This document shows positions 1 through 14,700 of a DNA stretch of 64,000 nucleotides, piece after piece; within the stretch, counting starts at the first letter, position 1, and the number at the start of each line of letters is the position of its first letter. The notes beneath the pieces were generated by a model. It saw only the letters and a program-made list of their open reading frames with translations, made no database searches and was not told where the DNA came from. Source of the stretch: Anthonomus grandis grandis. Taxonomy: Eukaryota; Arthropoda; Insecta; Coleoptera; Curculionidae. The DNA lies in the NCBI RefSeq assembly GCF_022605725.1, contig NC_065546.1, positions 33,910,227-33,974,226 of the forward strand. The letters run 5' to 3'. A program made the position numbers and the translations under genes.

Positions 1-240
1 TGATACTATTCCTTAAGCGTTTAAACTGTTCCCAATTATCTGCAGGTTAATGCCTTGTGTATCTCGCTATAGCTTTATCTCTTAATCTCATCAGATCACA
101 AATCTTTTGAGTCAACAAAGGTACTTTTTTACTGCTCATTCTGACGGTTTTTAGTGGTGCATGTTTGTGAAATAGACCAAGATTGATGTTAAGCATTTTA
201 ATTTTTTCGTCAATTTGGTATTCATACGACATTCGATCCA
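1..240 (-). mobile_element. LINE linker-region fragment, cut by window edge
   Basis: The minus strand is open from 241 to 47 and reads like the stretch between endonuclease and reverse transcriptase of Jockey/R1-type LINEs, with the typical '..APLKTVR.....P..T..I..LM..RDKAIARY' pattern. It would lie in the next downstream intron of the TTLL4 gene. No ends are visible. Confidence 0.5.
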
Positions 241-862
241 TATTTGACTGAAGAAGATCGCTGTAAAATTCATCTGGTTAGCCTTGATTTGGAGTGAGTT
301 TTCAGAAATTTTAGAACAATGAAGGACAGAGCCGTAACTAACGAAATTTACGCCTAAATAGATATGGATCCCCGTTATTTTTTGCATTGAGTAAAACGAA
401 CCTTACGCCTTAACGGGAGGGGATATTTAACAGTTTTCATGGTTTTTAGTGCGACATGAGGTGAAATAATTCTTCTAGTTTCGATAGCATAAAGGAGGAG
501 CATAAAGTATGGTAATTTTTCTGATATTTAATGAGCCAGAGCTTCTATATGAAAAAATAATTGACAAAACGTTTTCAACGAAAAAATTTAATTTTTTTTT
601 TTGATCGGATTTCTCCAGAAGAAAATTCAGTTAATTTAAAGCTGGCGTCGAAAAATTTCATTGAAAATATTCATTAAAAATCATGCTATATAGTTTGTTA
701 ATAAATTTTTCGACCCCTATATCCGGGATTTTCACCAAACTGATATGAAACTAGGACGTATTTTACAAATCACCCTAAAACATCAATAACGATTTAAGGA
801 ATAACACTGCAAAAGTATTTAATTAATAGGAGAAGATAATTTTTTTTTGATGAAAAACTTAC
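241..862. other. TTLL4 intron sequence, nothing recognised
   Basis: AT-rich sequence left of the last visible TTLL4 exon (donor at 861-862). I searched the minus strand for the next catalytic exon of the tubulin-ligase domain and did not find it, so the 3' end of the gene must be outside the window. Confidence 0.5.
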
Positions 863-2748
863 CATTTATGCCCATGACAAGCGTTGGCATCCTCATTACT
901 CGTATACTGACTGGACAACTTATTTATGCTATAATTGGTTAAATGCATATACCTATCTTTTAAGTCTTTTACATCATCACTGTATTTCACTAAAAACAAA
1001 AATTAAATTAAAAAAAAGCTTTTAATGATATACCAAACTTAGTTTACCACTAGCAAACCGCGCTAAACCGTCCGGGTAAAGGTAGATCCTTAAAGGGTGA
1101 AAACTGGTGACTAAAACGTACAATCTTAAATCGAATTTGCTTCCGTTAATGAGGTAGGGGTTGTTAACGTATTTCTGGCACACCAGGGAGGTTTTTTTCG
1201 GTAATTGGGACCATTTGTTTATCACTTTTATGCCCACTCCACGCGCTGATGCCGGCTGAAAGTAATTTAGGTTATTGTAACAGTAATTGAAGTGTATAGG
1301 AAAAGTTCAACGGCAAGGAAAGGGAAAGTACGAAAATTAAAATTAGTAGTATTTTTCGACGTGACAAATGTGTGGTATATACCCTTTTAATTATTAAGTA
1401 TGTTGATAGCTATCTACACAGAATTTGGTTTTACACTTCAATTTTTCCCAAAACATAAGAATTGTGCTCTTCCCTGTTCTATTCACTTTAAAACAAATGA
1501 CTTTTAAAGTAACACCTTAAAAAGCCTCATCAAATCCTCAAGTAAACAATATATTTCAACGTTGGGGAGTCTGATGATGGTTTTATAAAATGAAACATGT
1601 TAAAAATGGAGATTTTATTTATGAAATTAAGTCGAGATATACTTACAGGCTTAATAATCCACATGTCTTTTCCATCTTTGAAATCCCAATTTTGCTTGAG
1701 AAGTTTTAATTCTTGAGGTAGTACGTAGGTATGAGGCAGGAATCCGAATCTGGGTAAATAAAAATATTTTATGTTTTTTTTTTCATCACAGGTTTGATTA
1801 TTTAAGAGTATATTGGGCCTGTTTTGTGATACAGGTAACTCCTTAAGGGTTATTACCTTACTTTCATTACTACCATTACTTTCTCAGTATTTTTCAATAT
1901 TAAAAAACTAAAGACCTTGTTTCTTTGTCTTTGTAAATATTAAAAGATGCTAGTGAAAAGTTGAATAACCGATTAAAAAATAGGTTTTGTCAGCAGATGT
2001 GATTTTGTCTTTTTTTTTGACAATGACAATTTTCTTTACAAAAGTTCAATTCTCTTTGCTTGAAAATGACATGATTCATTAAAGAGAGGCAATCCTGGGG
2101 TTTATCATGATAAAATTTAAAATACCGATGCAAGAATGGACGACTAAGAATTTTTTTCGTAATTCAGCCACTGGTATACAATTTCAATGCATACATATTG
2201 GACCTCTCAAACAAAAAAGTTCAAACGATGGGTTATAGATAGAAATTAATGGATTACTTACTCTTTCATGCCATATTTAGCGATCATCTTTTGAAAGTTG
2301 CGCCACAATCGATCCTTCCGACCCAAATGGAATGTACCGGGAAAATGGTTCAATTTCTGTGTATCTTTTAACGTTTTAAACATGGGCGATTTCATGTGTT
2401 TACCCCACGTGCCCAACCATTGATTCGATTCTGAAAACATTTATTTCTTGAATTAATAATTCAATATCCGATTTTTTTAGACTTATTTGGACTACAGGAC
2501 AGTTAAGGTGGGGAGATAAAAACGGGACACACCTCTACTAAACTCACTTCTTATAAGAGCGAAGCCGCTGTTGGTGAGGGTTTTCCTTACAATTATCGGC
2601 GTAATCGTGCTCAGTTTCCATTTAAAATATTTTTTACCCGCCGGTAATTTAAATGGGGTTTCTAGCTCGTGAGAGCTGAATTTTATATAGGGTGGAATGT
2701 TTGGGAATAGACTGGAACGGATCGGCCACGACGCCACGCCATCGGTAC
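863..2748 (-). CDS. TTLL4: TTLL4 exons 5-9: first half of the TTL catalytic domain
   Basis: Exon 5 is 2548-2748 (acceptor CAG at 2749-2751), exon 6 2262-2430, exon 7 1647-1749, exon 8 1048-1255 and exon 9 863-989. Junction phases fit: G|GT (Gly), A|AA (Lys), GA|A (Glu), a phase-0 join after 'WIIKP', and G|TG (Val) before 'KYSDDVKDL'. Exon 9 ends 'GHK'+TG, expecting a G to complete Trp. The segment carries the ATP-grasp nucleotide-binding part of the family ('IIKP', 'ARGVGI', 'QKY..NPYLI..SKFDLR'). No stop or frameshift interrupts it. Confidence 0.92.
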
Positions 2749-5700
2749 CTGAAAATGTTTTATTTTATTTATTTATTCGTGTCGAAAAAGCACAAAATCT
2801 TACACAAGTCAAAATATAGCAAAAAGGTATTACTAATAAAATTACAAAATTAAAGTTATTCAGTAATTATGTGATAAAATTATTCAGAATTAAAGAAAAA
2901 AAACAGCAAACACTAGGCATTAAGTAAAAATAACAAACACAAAGGAACTTTAACAGAAATACAATACATATGTACATGAACCACATAATCTTCCTAAAAA
3001 ACCATAGTGGAATGAAGAAACTACTCAAATGAGTAAAAAGGGCTATTAATTAAGAAGTCTTTATTTTTTAATATGCAAGGTGTCAATTTGAAAAGGTACC
3101 AGGGCAGCCATAACCTCTAAAATCTTAGATGGAAAGGGGGGTCGAGTGATACCTCATTTAAAAGGTCTTTTAATTAACTTTCCAAAAATACCAGATATTC
3201 AATTCAAATAACACATAAACTCAAACTCAAAAATGCTTTATTGTCAATATAAACATAGAAGTTGTAGACAAAGCCAATAGACTATACATTAAAGGAATAA
3301 AAACGAGAAACTAATTTAAAATAAAATAAAATTATATAAAACGTTGAAAAATACTTAAATGCTAATCATTAAAAAATTCACTTAAACTATAGTACGCTTT
3401 ACTAGCAAGAAATATTTTCGTCCTTGTACGTAGGCTTTTTTCAGTCTTAAGTTGTCTTATTTCTAGTAGAAGTTTATTAAACAGCTTTCTACCTCCATGT
3501 ATGATAGAGGAATGGGTAGCCTCAACAAATAATTTTGTCGCGTATTATAGTGGCTTCCTAAGTGGAGTTCCCGTTTATATTTTCTAAAAACTAACCAAAC
3601 TGTTTCCAAAATAAAGATACAACACAGGGTTAAAATTTTATGACTTACAAAAAGCGGGCGACATGAGTCACGAGGCTTGGCCCCACATAGATATCTAATG
3701 GCCCTTTTCTGGAGTACAAACACTGAACTAAAAAGTGAATTTGAACATGAACCCCAAAAGTAAATTCCATATCGAAGGTGCGACTCGATAATCGCGAAGT
3801 ATGCAGATCTGGCGATGGAGAAATTAAGACTGGTGGCAATAACCCTTAGGGCGTAGCAGCCTGATGAGACTTTTCTACATACATTCACAATATGGTCTTC
3901 AAATTTAAGGAACTTGTCTATGGAAAGACCCAAAAACTTACTGAACGGTGGCATGGTGATGGCTTCATTATTTAAACATATATCATTTGTATTACATTTA
4001 AAATTAAGGATATTTGTTTTGAAAACATTAAATGTCAAAAAATTTGCATCACACCAGTCTTTTATTTTTAACAAATCTGCACGTATATTGGCCTCCATTT
4101 AAGAAACATCAGAGTCCTGCCAGAGGATGGTGGTATCATCGGCAAACAATGTAAATTTGCCAGTTACCTGCAGTTGTGGCAGATCGTTCACATAAATGAG
4201 AAAAAGTAAAGGACCAAGTACTGATCCTTGCGGAACACCCACATTTATATTAAGTTCCTTAGAGATACCACCATTAAAATTGACAGCCTGGACACGATTT
4301 GATAAGTAGGAACGAAACCACTCAAGGGCAGTTCCTCTGAAACCATAGAGCCCCAGTTTCATCAGCAGCACTTTGTGACTCACGCAGTCAAAGGCCTTGG
4401 ACAAGTCACAGAATACCGCTGCTGCAACTTTACCAACATTCAGTCGGTTGTACAGGTGCTCTAGAAAGCTAAAGATAGCATCATTTGTGCTCACAGACTC
4501 ACGAAAGCCAAACTGCTGAAGACTCAATAGGCCAAACCAAAATGAAACCATCCTCACCTTAACGAGCCGTTCCACTATCTTGGCTAAAGTAGGCAATAAC
4601 GCTATAGGTCTAAAGTTAGAAGGACAGTCGCGATCGCCACCCTTGTAAAGAGGAACAATCATTGCTCTTTTTAAGCACTCTGGGAAAACTCCAGACATAA
4701 ATAAAAAGTTAATTGACTCGGCCAAGACTTGCAAAGCAACAAGAGGTAAAGCAGAAAATATTTTAAGAGAAAGCCCATCCTAACCTGAACTCTTATTCTT
4801 AATATTAACCATTAACTGTTTAAGCTCTTCTACACTTGTGGAGGCAAAAAAGAAAGATTCGGCTACTACCACATTGCTGAGATAGCTCCTGGGATCTATT
4901 TTTTGTGAGAGTTTGGCTGCAAGGTTACTAGCAATATCACAGTAGAAGGAATTGAGGACATTGGAATCTAAGGTACTTGGAATAACCAAGACATTATTTT
5001 TGACCCTTAGCTCATTTAAAATCTTCCAAGACTCTTTTGCTCTGTTGGAGGAACTATTTATCCTCCTTTGAAAGTAGATCCACTTAGCCATTTTGATTGA
5101 GTTTCTGTAAATCTTGCGGTATCTGTTATAATAATTTAAAAATGTTGCATTGTTCAATCAATTTTTTCAATTCAATTCAGTGACAAATTAATTAAAAAGT
5201 TGTCAAAAAAACTCAAAAAAGTCAAGCGTTGATTAATCATAAGGAAAGAACGGAAATTATTCTTATTTATGGGGAAAGTCAAACATGTGCAAGAAGAACG
5301 GCAGCATTGTTTAACGAAAGTTATCCTAATAGTCAATTAAATCATAAATATGTTTTAAAATTAATTGCTAAGTTTAAGGAAACTGGTTCGGTTGCAACAA
5401 AAAAAGGAGTAATCGTCGTCTTTTGGATGAACAACTGGAAGTTTTAGGCACCTTTAATTTAGAGCCTTCTACATCACATCGCAGTGTGTCACGCCAGGTA
5501 GGATTATCTCACGAAACAGTAAGAAAAGCACTAAAGTTACATTAATTTCACTCGTATAAAATGCAAATTCTTCAACAGCTTTTTGATGATAATTTTGATA
5601 AAAGAAATTGCGTTTTGTGAAATAATGACTGATTTTATAAACGAAAACCAAAATATTTTACAGAATATTTGCTTTACTGATGAGTATTGTCAACAAACAA

Positions 5701-8700
5701 AATTGTCGGTACTGGAGTAATGAAACTCCGCGAATTTTTAGAGAAGGTCACACGCAGTATCCAGAGAAGATAAATGTTTGGGTTAGTATTCTTAGCAATT
5801 CTATTAGAGGACCATTATTTATTGAAGAAAATCTAACCGGTGAACTAATACTTAATAACATCTAGCTTAGAAAATCAAAATGATGCAGCGAGTAATATGA
5901 TTTTGCAAGAAAATTTAATATACTTTCAACAAGATGGAGCTCCACCACACTATTTTCTTCCAGAGAATGGTTAAATGATAGATTTCCTGGCAGATCCTGG
6001 ATTGGTCGACGGGGAGCAATTGAATGGCCACCAGGATCACCCGATTTATCACCTTTAGATTTTTTTTTTAATTGGGTGCATTTAAAATCAATTGTTTTTA
6101 AAGAATGGACAACATTTTGAACATTCTATAAATTAAGCTACCTTTTATTACTTTTTTTATATTCTATTTCATTACCATAGTTATTACTTAAAAAAATAAA
6201 TATTTTCACGGTTTTAATTTGTTTCTTATAAAGTATTAACAAAAAGATAAAGTGGTATCTTTGAAAAGGAAATTTAAAGACCTTTAAAATGGTATCACTC
6301 CACCCTCCTTTTCATTTAAGATTTTAGAGGTTATGTCCGCCCCCGCCTGAGCACTGCTGCAATTTGATTGTAAACTAACCTAAAAAATGCCCCCCTCAAA
6401 AATAAATTTCATGTGTTTGGAAATTTTATACAGGGGCAGAAATATAGAGGGTGGTACGTTTTCAAATTGACACCCTGTATTGTAGTTGTTAAGTAAGTTG
6501 CAGAACCCTTACAGAGGCTGGAAAATTATTCAAAAAATTCACTCTTAGTAACAAACTGCAGTTCTTGATCTGGAGAATGGATGAAAAGGAACAGTGAGAC
6601 TTTTCAATTCCCTAAAGTGGGATTTATAACGCTCTCTGTATACAAAAACTAAAAATTATTAGTCACAAGTCGTGTAAAGTTTAAAAAGGTGACACGTGTT
6701 TCGCTGCCTTACCGGGATAGAAACTTAAGGCATGCACAATATTACAAGCAACATATATAAGATATCCTTAATTTTTAATAATTTATGCACAAAAAATGTA
6801 AATAAAGGAAACAGATGAAACATCAAATGAAAAAATAAAAATATAGATTTTGACCTACGAAAGGCCAGAAGCGAACCACCACACGTTCACTTCAAACAAA
6901 GCGTCAATACCACTCGGCTAATCAGGTTGCATGAAAGATAAGATCTCTATAAGGCATAGAGAATAAAAATTACTATCAAAAACTTACATAGCGAATAAAA
7001 GCTTTAATATCAAATCCGGTTTAAAATTAAATCTATGGGCCACACTCTCTTTAGTCCAAACGGGCAACTACCATCATACATCTTCTTTGAAATGAAAATA
7101 TGAAATGGCAAGGAAATTAACAGTTACATTCGAGCGGTATGGAAAAAAACTAACTCGAAGAGAAAATACAACGTACTGAATTTTGGTTTCATTCAAACAT
7201 AATCTGCTTGAAACAGCCCAATCTGTTGCATGACCCTTAAGAGATGCGAGGAATATTGGCAACGCCAGCTTAACCAATTAAAGAAGTTGTAAAATGAAAA
7301 TCCTGCAGGCTCCCTCCACTTATTTATTGAGCACTTAGTTATTTAAAATTCCCTACATGTTTCGGATGGACAATGGTGTCCATCACCAGGGGATAAAAGG
7401 ATTAAAATTGATATTGGATATACGCCCCAGGGTCTGATTCCATGTCAAAGGCCCTCTATTTGTTATTATTGATAATCGACCGATGGACCTGACGATGGAC
7501 ACCACTGTGTCCGAACCATGTAGGGAATTTTAAATAACTAACTGTTGTCCGCATAGAGATAAGACAGAAATGACAAATAAGTAGATCATGACGCATCCCT
7601 CCATAAATCATAAAATGTAACGTGAGAGTCTAAGCCACCCTCAAATACGAATTAGCAAAATAGGGCGATAATTATCAACCATCGAATTGACCAACATGGT
7701 TAGTAGTAATTATTATTAGTGGTAATCAAGTTTTTTATAAGTCTAGTGTTTAGATCAAAAGGATTAGTACTTTGACTACTTTTTAAACCATCAATCACTT
7801 AAAGTTATTTGAGTGATTGATTAAGTTATTAATCATAGGTCACTTCAGTAAAAGAAAAGCCGGGTTCACAACTGCCTGGCAAATAATCCAAAGGATTGTT
7901 ATGACCAAAAAAATTTAACTCTTTCAGGTTAATATGAACAACATCAATTATTAAAGATTATCTTGGCTGCTATCGAGTTGGGAGACTGATATTTATATTA
8001 AATATGTGAAGGCATAAGTTTTGGACAGTACAACTGAAAAATTACCAAATTTGAACTGGCTTTAATATTGCCATTAAAGACAATTATTGCCTTATATGTC
8101 TAAATTGGTTCTTTTTTAGGTTGTATCAGCCAGTTTTTGGTAAAAAGTACGAAATGATGGCACTGTTTTGATATTCGAGGAGCAAATTATTGTGAATAAT
8201 AAAGAAGAAAAGTACACTTTTCGGACTTCCAACGCATTTTATTATGGCCTATTATGTTAAAAAAAACCGAAATGTTTAAATAAATTAAACCCATATTGGA
8301 TATTTCAAAAAATATGCTCCAGAAATTGACAAAAAAAGCGCCAAATAATGATTCAATTTTAATCAAATTTGACAATTTTCTAATCACTTGAAGCGAACAT
8401 ATTAAGACAACCAAAAAAGCTAATATTACTGTTCGTAATAAAAAAATAACAAAAGCCACATAAAATAAGCCATACTGGCCAAAAATGCTCTTGGTAGAAT
8501 GCCATTGCTACCAACATGACTAATTCTCAAAATGTATGTCAATTTTTTTATTATTTTTTGGCAAGTTAAAAGTCGTAAAGCCGCCCCGAGAATGATAACT
8601 TTATTTGTCACTTTTGGCCACCCTTCAAAAAAAATCCCCAATTTATAGTAAAACCGGCGATAAATTCTCACCTGGTTGGCATATCGCCAAACTAGCGATA

Positions 8701-11700
8701 ACATCGAGGGAATCTTTGGTGCTGTCGTCGGTTGAAATAGGATCGCTGCTGGAGGCGCTCGGAGGGTCTTCGTCGAGCGAATCGTCTTCTACCGAGTCAC
8801 TTTCTGAGCCACTGTCCACACTAAAATTGCGAATTTTGGTTTGAATTTTATGGATTGAGCAAATAGTCATGGTTTGGCTTTATTAGTATATTCTTTTATT
8901 TCTAAGAACACTGGCGGACAAAATATCAAATTATCAGAAAAATTACCATTCTTTGGGCGCCCTATAAGTATCCAAACTAGAATAATTATTCCACCTCATG
9001 TCACACTATAAAAAACCGTGAAAACTTTTAAACTTCCCGCACGTCAAGGCGTCAAGTCCGTTTTACTCAAGTACTAAATAAAAAATAACGGGGATCCTTA
9101 TCCCTGGCGTATAAATTGTGTTAATAACGGCGCGGACCTTCGTTGTTCTAAAAATACTGAAAAATCACTCGGAATCCGTGAGGAATGTTGCTAAAAGGCG
9201 CGCAAATATATTAACAAACAATTTATGGGAATCCGAGAGGAGAGACGGAAAACATTCTTTTAAAAGCCAACAATTTTGAGTCACGCTGTTATGCGTTTAA
9301 GTATGATTATTCATATACAGGGTGTCTCATGGTGGACAGAAATTCTTAAATTTTTTAATATTTTAAAATACGGTTGTATTAAATAGAAGCAAAAAAATTG
9401 TCGTTATTTTAAAAATATTCCTACCGGAATCATAAAGTAAAATAAAAGAGATGTGAAATGATAGCACGTTAAGGGCTCTCTACCTATTTTTGACACTTAA
9501 TAATAGTTCCAATAGCTAGAATGGACGGCACCACCGACACTGAAAACAGTTGATATTGACATTGTCGTAATTGACAGTCATACCCGTCTTGGCCTCTAGT
9601 TATAGTTATATCTTATATATTAAAAAAAAATTAAACTGCAATATAATCATTCTAATAACACATTTTACTTATAAGTGACTTTATTAGTCAAAATGTAGTA
9701 GCCCGAGTAAAATTCCGCCAGCAAATACTATGCACCCTTCCATCAACATTCTAGGGTTTTGTCTAAAACCTGTCAGTGATGTTTTCTCATTAATCATACC
9801 TGGCGATGTCTAATTGCCAATATTCATATTCAGTTGCCTTGTGCTTAATTCCACTGCTATAGATGGTGTTGAGGAAAATTAAAAAAGGTTATACAACTTT
9901 TGGCACATTTCGTAAATTGACAATTGTTTATTTGGCAATTTTTAGTGATTTCGGCATTTTTTTGTCTGTTTTAAATTCAGAAAGATTGAATATATTCTTG
10001 TTTCTTTGCACTGCATTTGGAAATTTGTAGGTAACATTACATTTATCTTGTGAAATTATATGATAAATCATTTTAAATTTTATTATTAATAAAACGTATG
10101 TTAAATTCATTAAAAAATCTGCTCCCAATACATACAAATATTATTAATATTAAAAGAAAAGAAAATATTTAAATTTGATTAGCTTCACATATTCTACCTG
10201 GTATCCTGCATTTAGAAGTAGGTCAGCTCTTAATTTTGTTTTAAATCTTTTGTAACCCTAGTTGCAGAATGATCCCATCAGCTTCTTTGATGGCTCTGTG
10301 GATGGCTGCTATAAGAACACCCATTCTGAACATCCCTTTTCCAACCCATCTAAGGCCAAACCCATTTTTAATAAATGGGTAAGTTTATCAGGAAACAAAC
10401 AATTCATATTAAAAGTGACACCAGAGGAATTTCACAAGAACCGCAAAATTTAGTCCTTACGCGTATACCCCAAGACTTTCGTCCCAATAAAATATTTAAA
10501 AAAGGTATCATATTTAAATTATCAATTATTACTTTTTGTTTAGATCCCTTGAAAACACTTAAGGTAGTTTGCAAATCTGAAAATATAATTACCGAGGAAA
10601 TTTAAATTAGAAATTAGGACGATCTACATTACTCTCTGAAGTGCATGTTTTACAAGTAAATTAATACTTAAAATTATGTTATTTTGATGTTAAAATTGAA
10701 ATGCTATTTAATTTTCTTTATTTAATTCCATGGAATCATTGGGTCGGTGCTTGGATGCAGTACGTAATTATTCAAAACAAAATGGTTTAAAATTAAACCC
10801 TAAAAAATCGGCTGTGTCATCTATATTGGTCTTAGAACATTGAAAGGCCTTTCAATGTTCTAAGATCCCCTTGGCATCATGGTGTCGTATTAACTGTGAT
10901 CTCATGATAGATGGTGAAAACATTTCGAATTTAAAAGAACATAAAAACTTAGGTATTGTTTTTGACACAAATTTAAGATTAAAGGTATCTAAAGTAGTTC
11001 AAAAAGCATATATGTCTCTGAGAAACTTTTACAAAAGTAAGGCTCTCTTAAGTGTTACTCTAAAGAAGCAACTTTGTGAAACTCTCGTCTTATCGCATTG
11101 TAATTATTCTAATTATGTATATGGACTATGTCTTGATGTTTCCAGTAGGTACAAACTGCAATAAATACAAAATTCTTGCATTCGCTTTGTTTATGCGTTA
11201 AGAAGACGGGATCACGTAACTTGTAAGCTGAAAGAATTAAACTGGCTCAATGTGCAAAATAGAGAAAAACTACTTTATTGTTTTTTGTTTAAACTCTTAA
11301 AAAACAATTATCCAGCCTACTTACGTAATAAACTTAAAACAGGTTTTAAAATTTGATATTTGATCCCGTTACAGCACTGCAATTTTTCAAAGGTCATTTT
11401 CTTTCTGTGCATCAAAGCTAATAAATACATATAATATTAATGACTGATACATATAGTAACTTAATGACTTATGTGTTCAACTTAAGAACAATTTTATTTT
11501 TATTTCATCAATTTATTTGTTTTTGGATAGTTCTTCTCCTTTTGTTTTATTTATACTGCTATTATTGTAGAATATGATTTATTTCTTTAAGTATTTGTAT
11601 TGTTAAGTCAAGTCGGTCATGCGCTAGGTAAGTTTGTTTTTCTTTCTTTAAGTCTAAATTTTTGTTTGTTTTTTTTGTATATTAATATTATATAGTTATT

Positions 11701-14700
11701 ATATAGTTAAATATTTTCTGTATGTTTTATTTGCTTTTTTAAAAGTAGTTATAATAATATTATAATTTTATGTGTACTCGGTTAAGTTAACAGCATTCGC
11801 TGCCCTTCGCCGAGTATAAAATAAATGCCTAATTTATTTTATTTATTTATTTAATATTTTAAAATACCGGATCGAAAGATCTAGGTGCGACAAAATAATG
11901 CTGACATATGCATTAACGAGGAAGAGTCGATTCTATTTACGTCTTTATCTATGTCTTTAATTCTGTGTGAGAAATGATGAAATATCTTAAAGCCCTTATG
12001 GAAGATAGATTTTTTAGTTAAAAGAAATATTAATGCAGATAGGCGTACAATACTGAAACATCCGATATCGCGAATTTTCTACTATAAGTTTATGTCGATC
12101 GATCAAAAACTTCTAGCAACTTCTTTCGTGAGACTTGTTACCGTTAGAGCTTCCATGATTACCTTGGTAGCGAAGAGTACTTTTTTACCCTCTGAACTGT
12201 GTCCGAAACATGTCGGGTATTATAAAGCAGAATTATGTGTAATAAACAACTGTAGGATTTCCAAAAGGCTAGGATTAGGATTTTCTTAAAAAGTGGTTGG
12301 ATAACACGGTTGCTAGTATTTCCTCAAAAGCTGATACTATACATAAGGTGTGACTTAATTAGGGTAAAGTAGTCTAATCAATTCTTGATCCAAGTTCTAT
12401 GAGTTCAAAACTTATAATGTGTTGGTCAAATTTAAGATCCTTGTCAATTATATGACCAAGAAATTTGGTGTCTAATTGGTACTTCCTCCAGGCGGCGTTT
12501 AAGGCGCAAAATTTTATTGGTGTGTAAAGATAACAGATATAAATAGAACCATTCTTTTAAGACCCGAAGATGACCAGATAAAGAGGACTAGAAAGGGAGT
12601 TCACTCTCACTACTAGAACTATGCCACAAGATGAAGGTGGTATTATCAGCAAATAAAGTGAATTTTCCCTGAAAGCTAAGGTAAGTTAGACCATTGACAT
12701 AACGCAGAAACAGTATCAGTCCCAAGACCAAGCCCTGTGGAACATCCCAAGCTATTGGCCCATATTCAGAATGTGGTAGCCAACCAAGGTAGACGCGTTG
12801 CTTATGATCTTTTAAGTAAAAGGTAAACCAAGACAAGGCTATGGCCCTCTTATTCGGGATTTTCGCAAAAGACTGCTGTGGAAATGCCACCATCGTTAAT
12901 CTGGCTGTACAGATAGAAAATAAAGTTTTAAATGGCATCGTTCGTAGTTCTGTGTTTCTTAAAACCAAATTCGGATACACTGAGGATGTTGTTTAATCTC
13001 AGAAAAGTTATCAAGTGAGATTTGACCAATTTCTCCAACGTATCCATGGACATTTCTTTATTGATAGGAATTACTTTCGCTAATTTTAAACAATTTCGAA
13101 ATACACCCAATGCCCAAGATGAATTGAGCGATTTTACCAGGGCTGATAAGGCTTCATGACGTAAGTAAGAAAGTATTCATGATGATAAGCCATGCTTACC
13201 TGAAGAGTTTTGTTTTTAATGAGTTGTCTTTTTTAACTCATCTAGGTTAGTTACATGAATGAAAAATAAATTATTGATAGACAAATTTTTCATGCAACTC
13301 GTTGGATCTAGTAGAGGTTTAAAATTTCTTTGAAGATCATGGGTTATGTTACAAAAGAATGTATATAGTTTATCAGGGAATACTACTGGTATAAGTTCTG
13401 AATGATAAGTATTTTTTCGATTTTTATATTTAACTATTTTTCAGCACTCACTCTGTTGATTTGACGAATTATTTATTCAACTAGAATAATAAGATTATTT
13501 AGACAGTCTAATTAAACGGCGATATAGAGAGCGATAGGAGTTGAAGTAACGATTAAACCAAGGAGAATTTGAGTACTTTCTAATCATATGAATCATATAG
13601 ATTTTTCGAAGATGTTTTAAGCCCTTTCGTGAACCATGAAGACTGACGCAATTCTAGATTTTAATTTATAATGATCGGAAAAATTCGATTAACCATAGAT
13701 GAACCATTTTTGCGCGAAAGACTGATACTGGATCGGAACATTACGTGGAAGGAATGTTCAAGTCGACTAGCCAGCTCGTGAAATCGGCTAAAGTTAGTAC
13801 TAGTGTAAGTCTCAAAGATGTTACACGTAAGATTTCTTCATGATCCGATAGGCTCGCGCTTTCTACTACAGTTTATGTTCTGGAGAGGTTCGAACAAACA
13901 TAATAATACTAGATGTCAATTGAGAAATTCTAGTCGGAGAGTTTGCATTGTCAGAATATGCATTGTCAAGGCAAAAAAGGGTGAACGTGAAGTTCTTGAG
14001 ACGTACGCAAGAAACAGAAGTGTTGTCACTATAATTCATTTTAAAGTTTACTGCAAGAATAATACGCGCCGAGCTAAGTATACGAGCTGGGATATAATTT
14101 TTTTCTTAATTCTATTATTATAATTTTAAAAAAATGGCTTTAACAAGTAATATTAAAATCAAGGCCGAATCAATTTTTATAAATTTTTTATTCATATATT
14201 TTTTTAAATTTTATGTCAAATATCTCACAAAATCAACTTTTATTATAGTACGGTCCTGATTTCTATGTCAAAGGTACTTGAAAAACGTGACGTTGACAGT
14301 TAAGCAATGCACTAACCATATATGTATAAATGGTAATTTATACATATATGGCATTAACCATCAGGAGCCAGTTCAGGAATTCCACACACAGTGTGAGTGT
14401 GATATTTATGGTGTAACTGTCAAGTGCTCTTTGGTTGACGGTCTAACGTTACGATTTCTGAACAATTCATATGACATCGACAAGAAAGACGGAAGGAGTA
14501 GCGATTTAACCTCCTGGTAAGGACGGACAAAATAAAAGACTACATAATCTAGATTCATGTTTAACTTACCTACTTTGTTGCGTTTTTCATAAAAAAATTA
14601 CAATTTACAAGAAAAGAAAATAATTTGGAATTAGAATTATGGAAGGAACAGAGGTTATTACTAGTACCACTCTTGAATTGGTAACTGACGAAAATGAGAA

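Larger units (their letters stand above)
3073..6480 (+). mobile_element. Mariner A: DD41D-type element with long TIRs, split by a LINE
   Basis: The left end (about 3075) reads CAAGGTGTCAATTTGAAAA and the right end (about 6476), reversed, CAGGGTGTCAATTTGAAAA. The similarity continues inward for well over 100 bp on both sides, including a shared 'GGTATCACTC..' and 'ATTTAAGATTTTAGAGG' block. A mariner transposase remnant lies at 5229-6110. A LINE (3208-5165) is inserted just inside the left repeat. The element is old, judging by multiple stops and indels. Confidence 0.75.

Noticed and set aside
8187..8704. Two minus-strand hydrophobic open frames
   Set aside because: They are T-rich DNA read as Phe/Leu/Ile, without family resemblance, and the upper one overlaps the TTLL4 exon 4 donor side.
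10262..10605. Two overlapping plus-strand frames with a faint THAP-like spacing of Cys/Phe/Pro/Trp
   Set aside because: The C2CH set is incomplete, so there is not enough to call a THAP finger.
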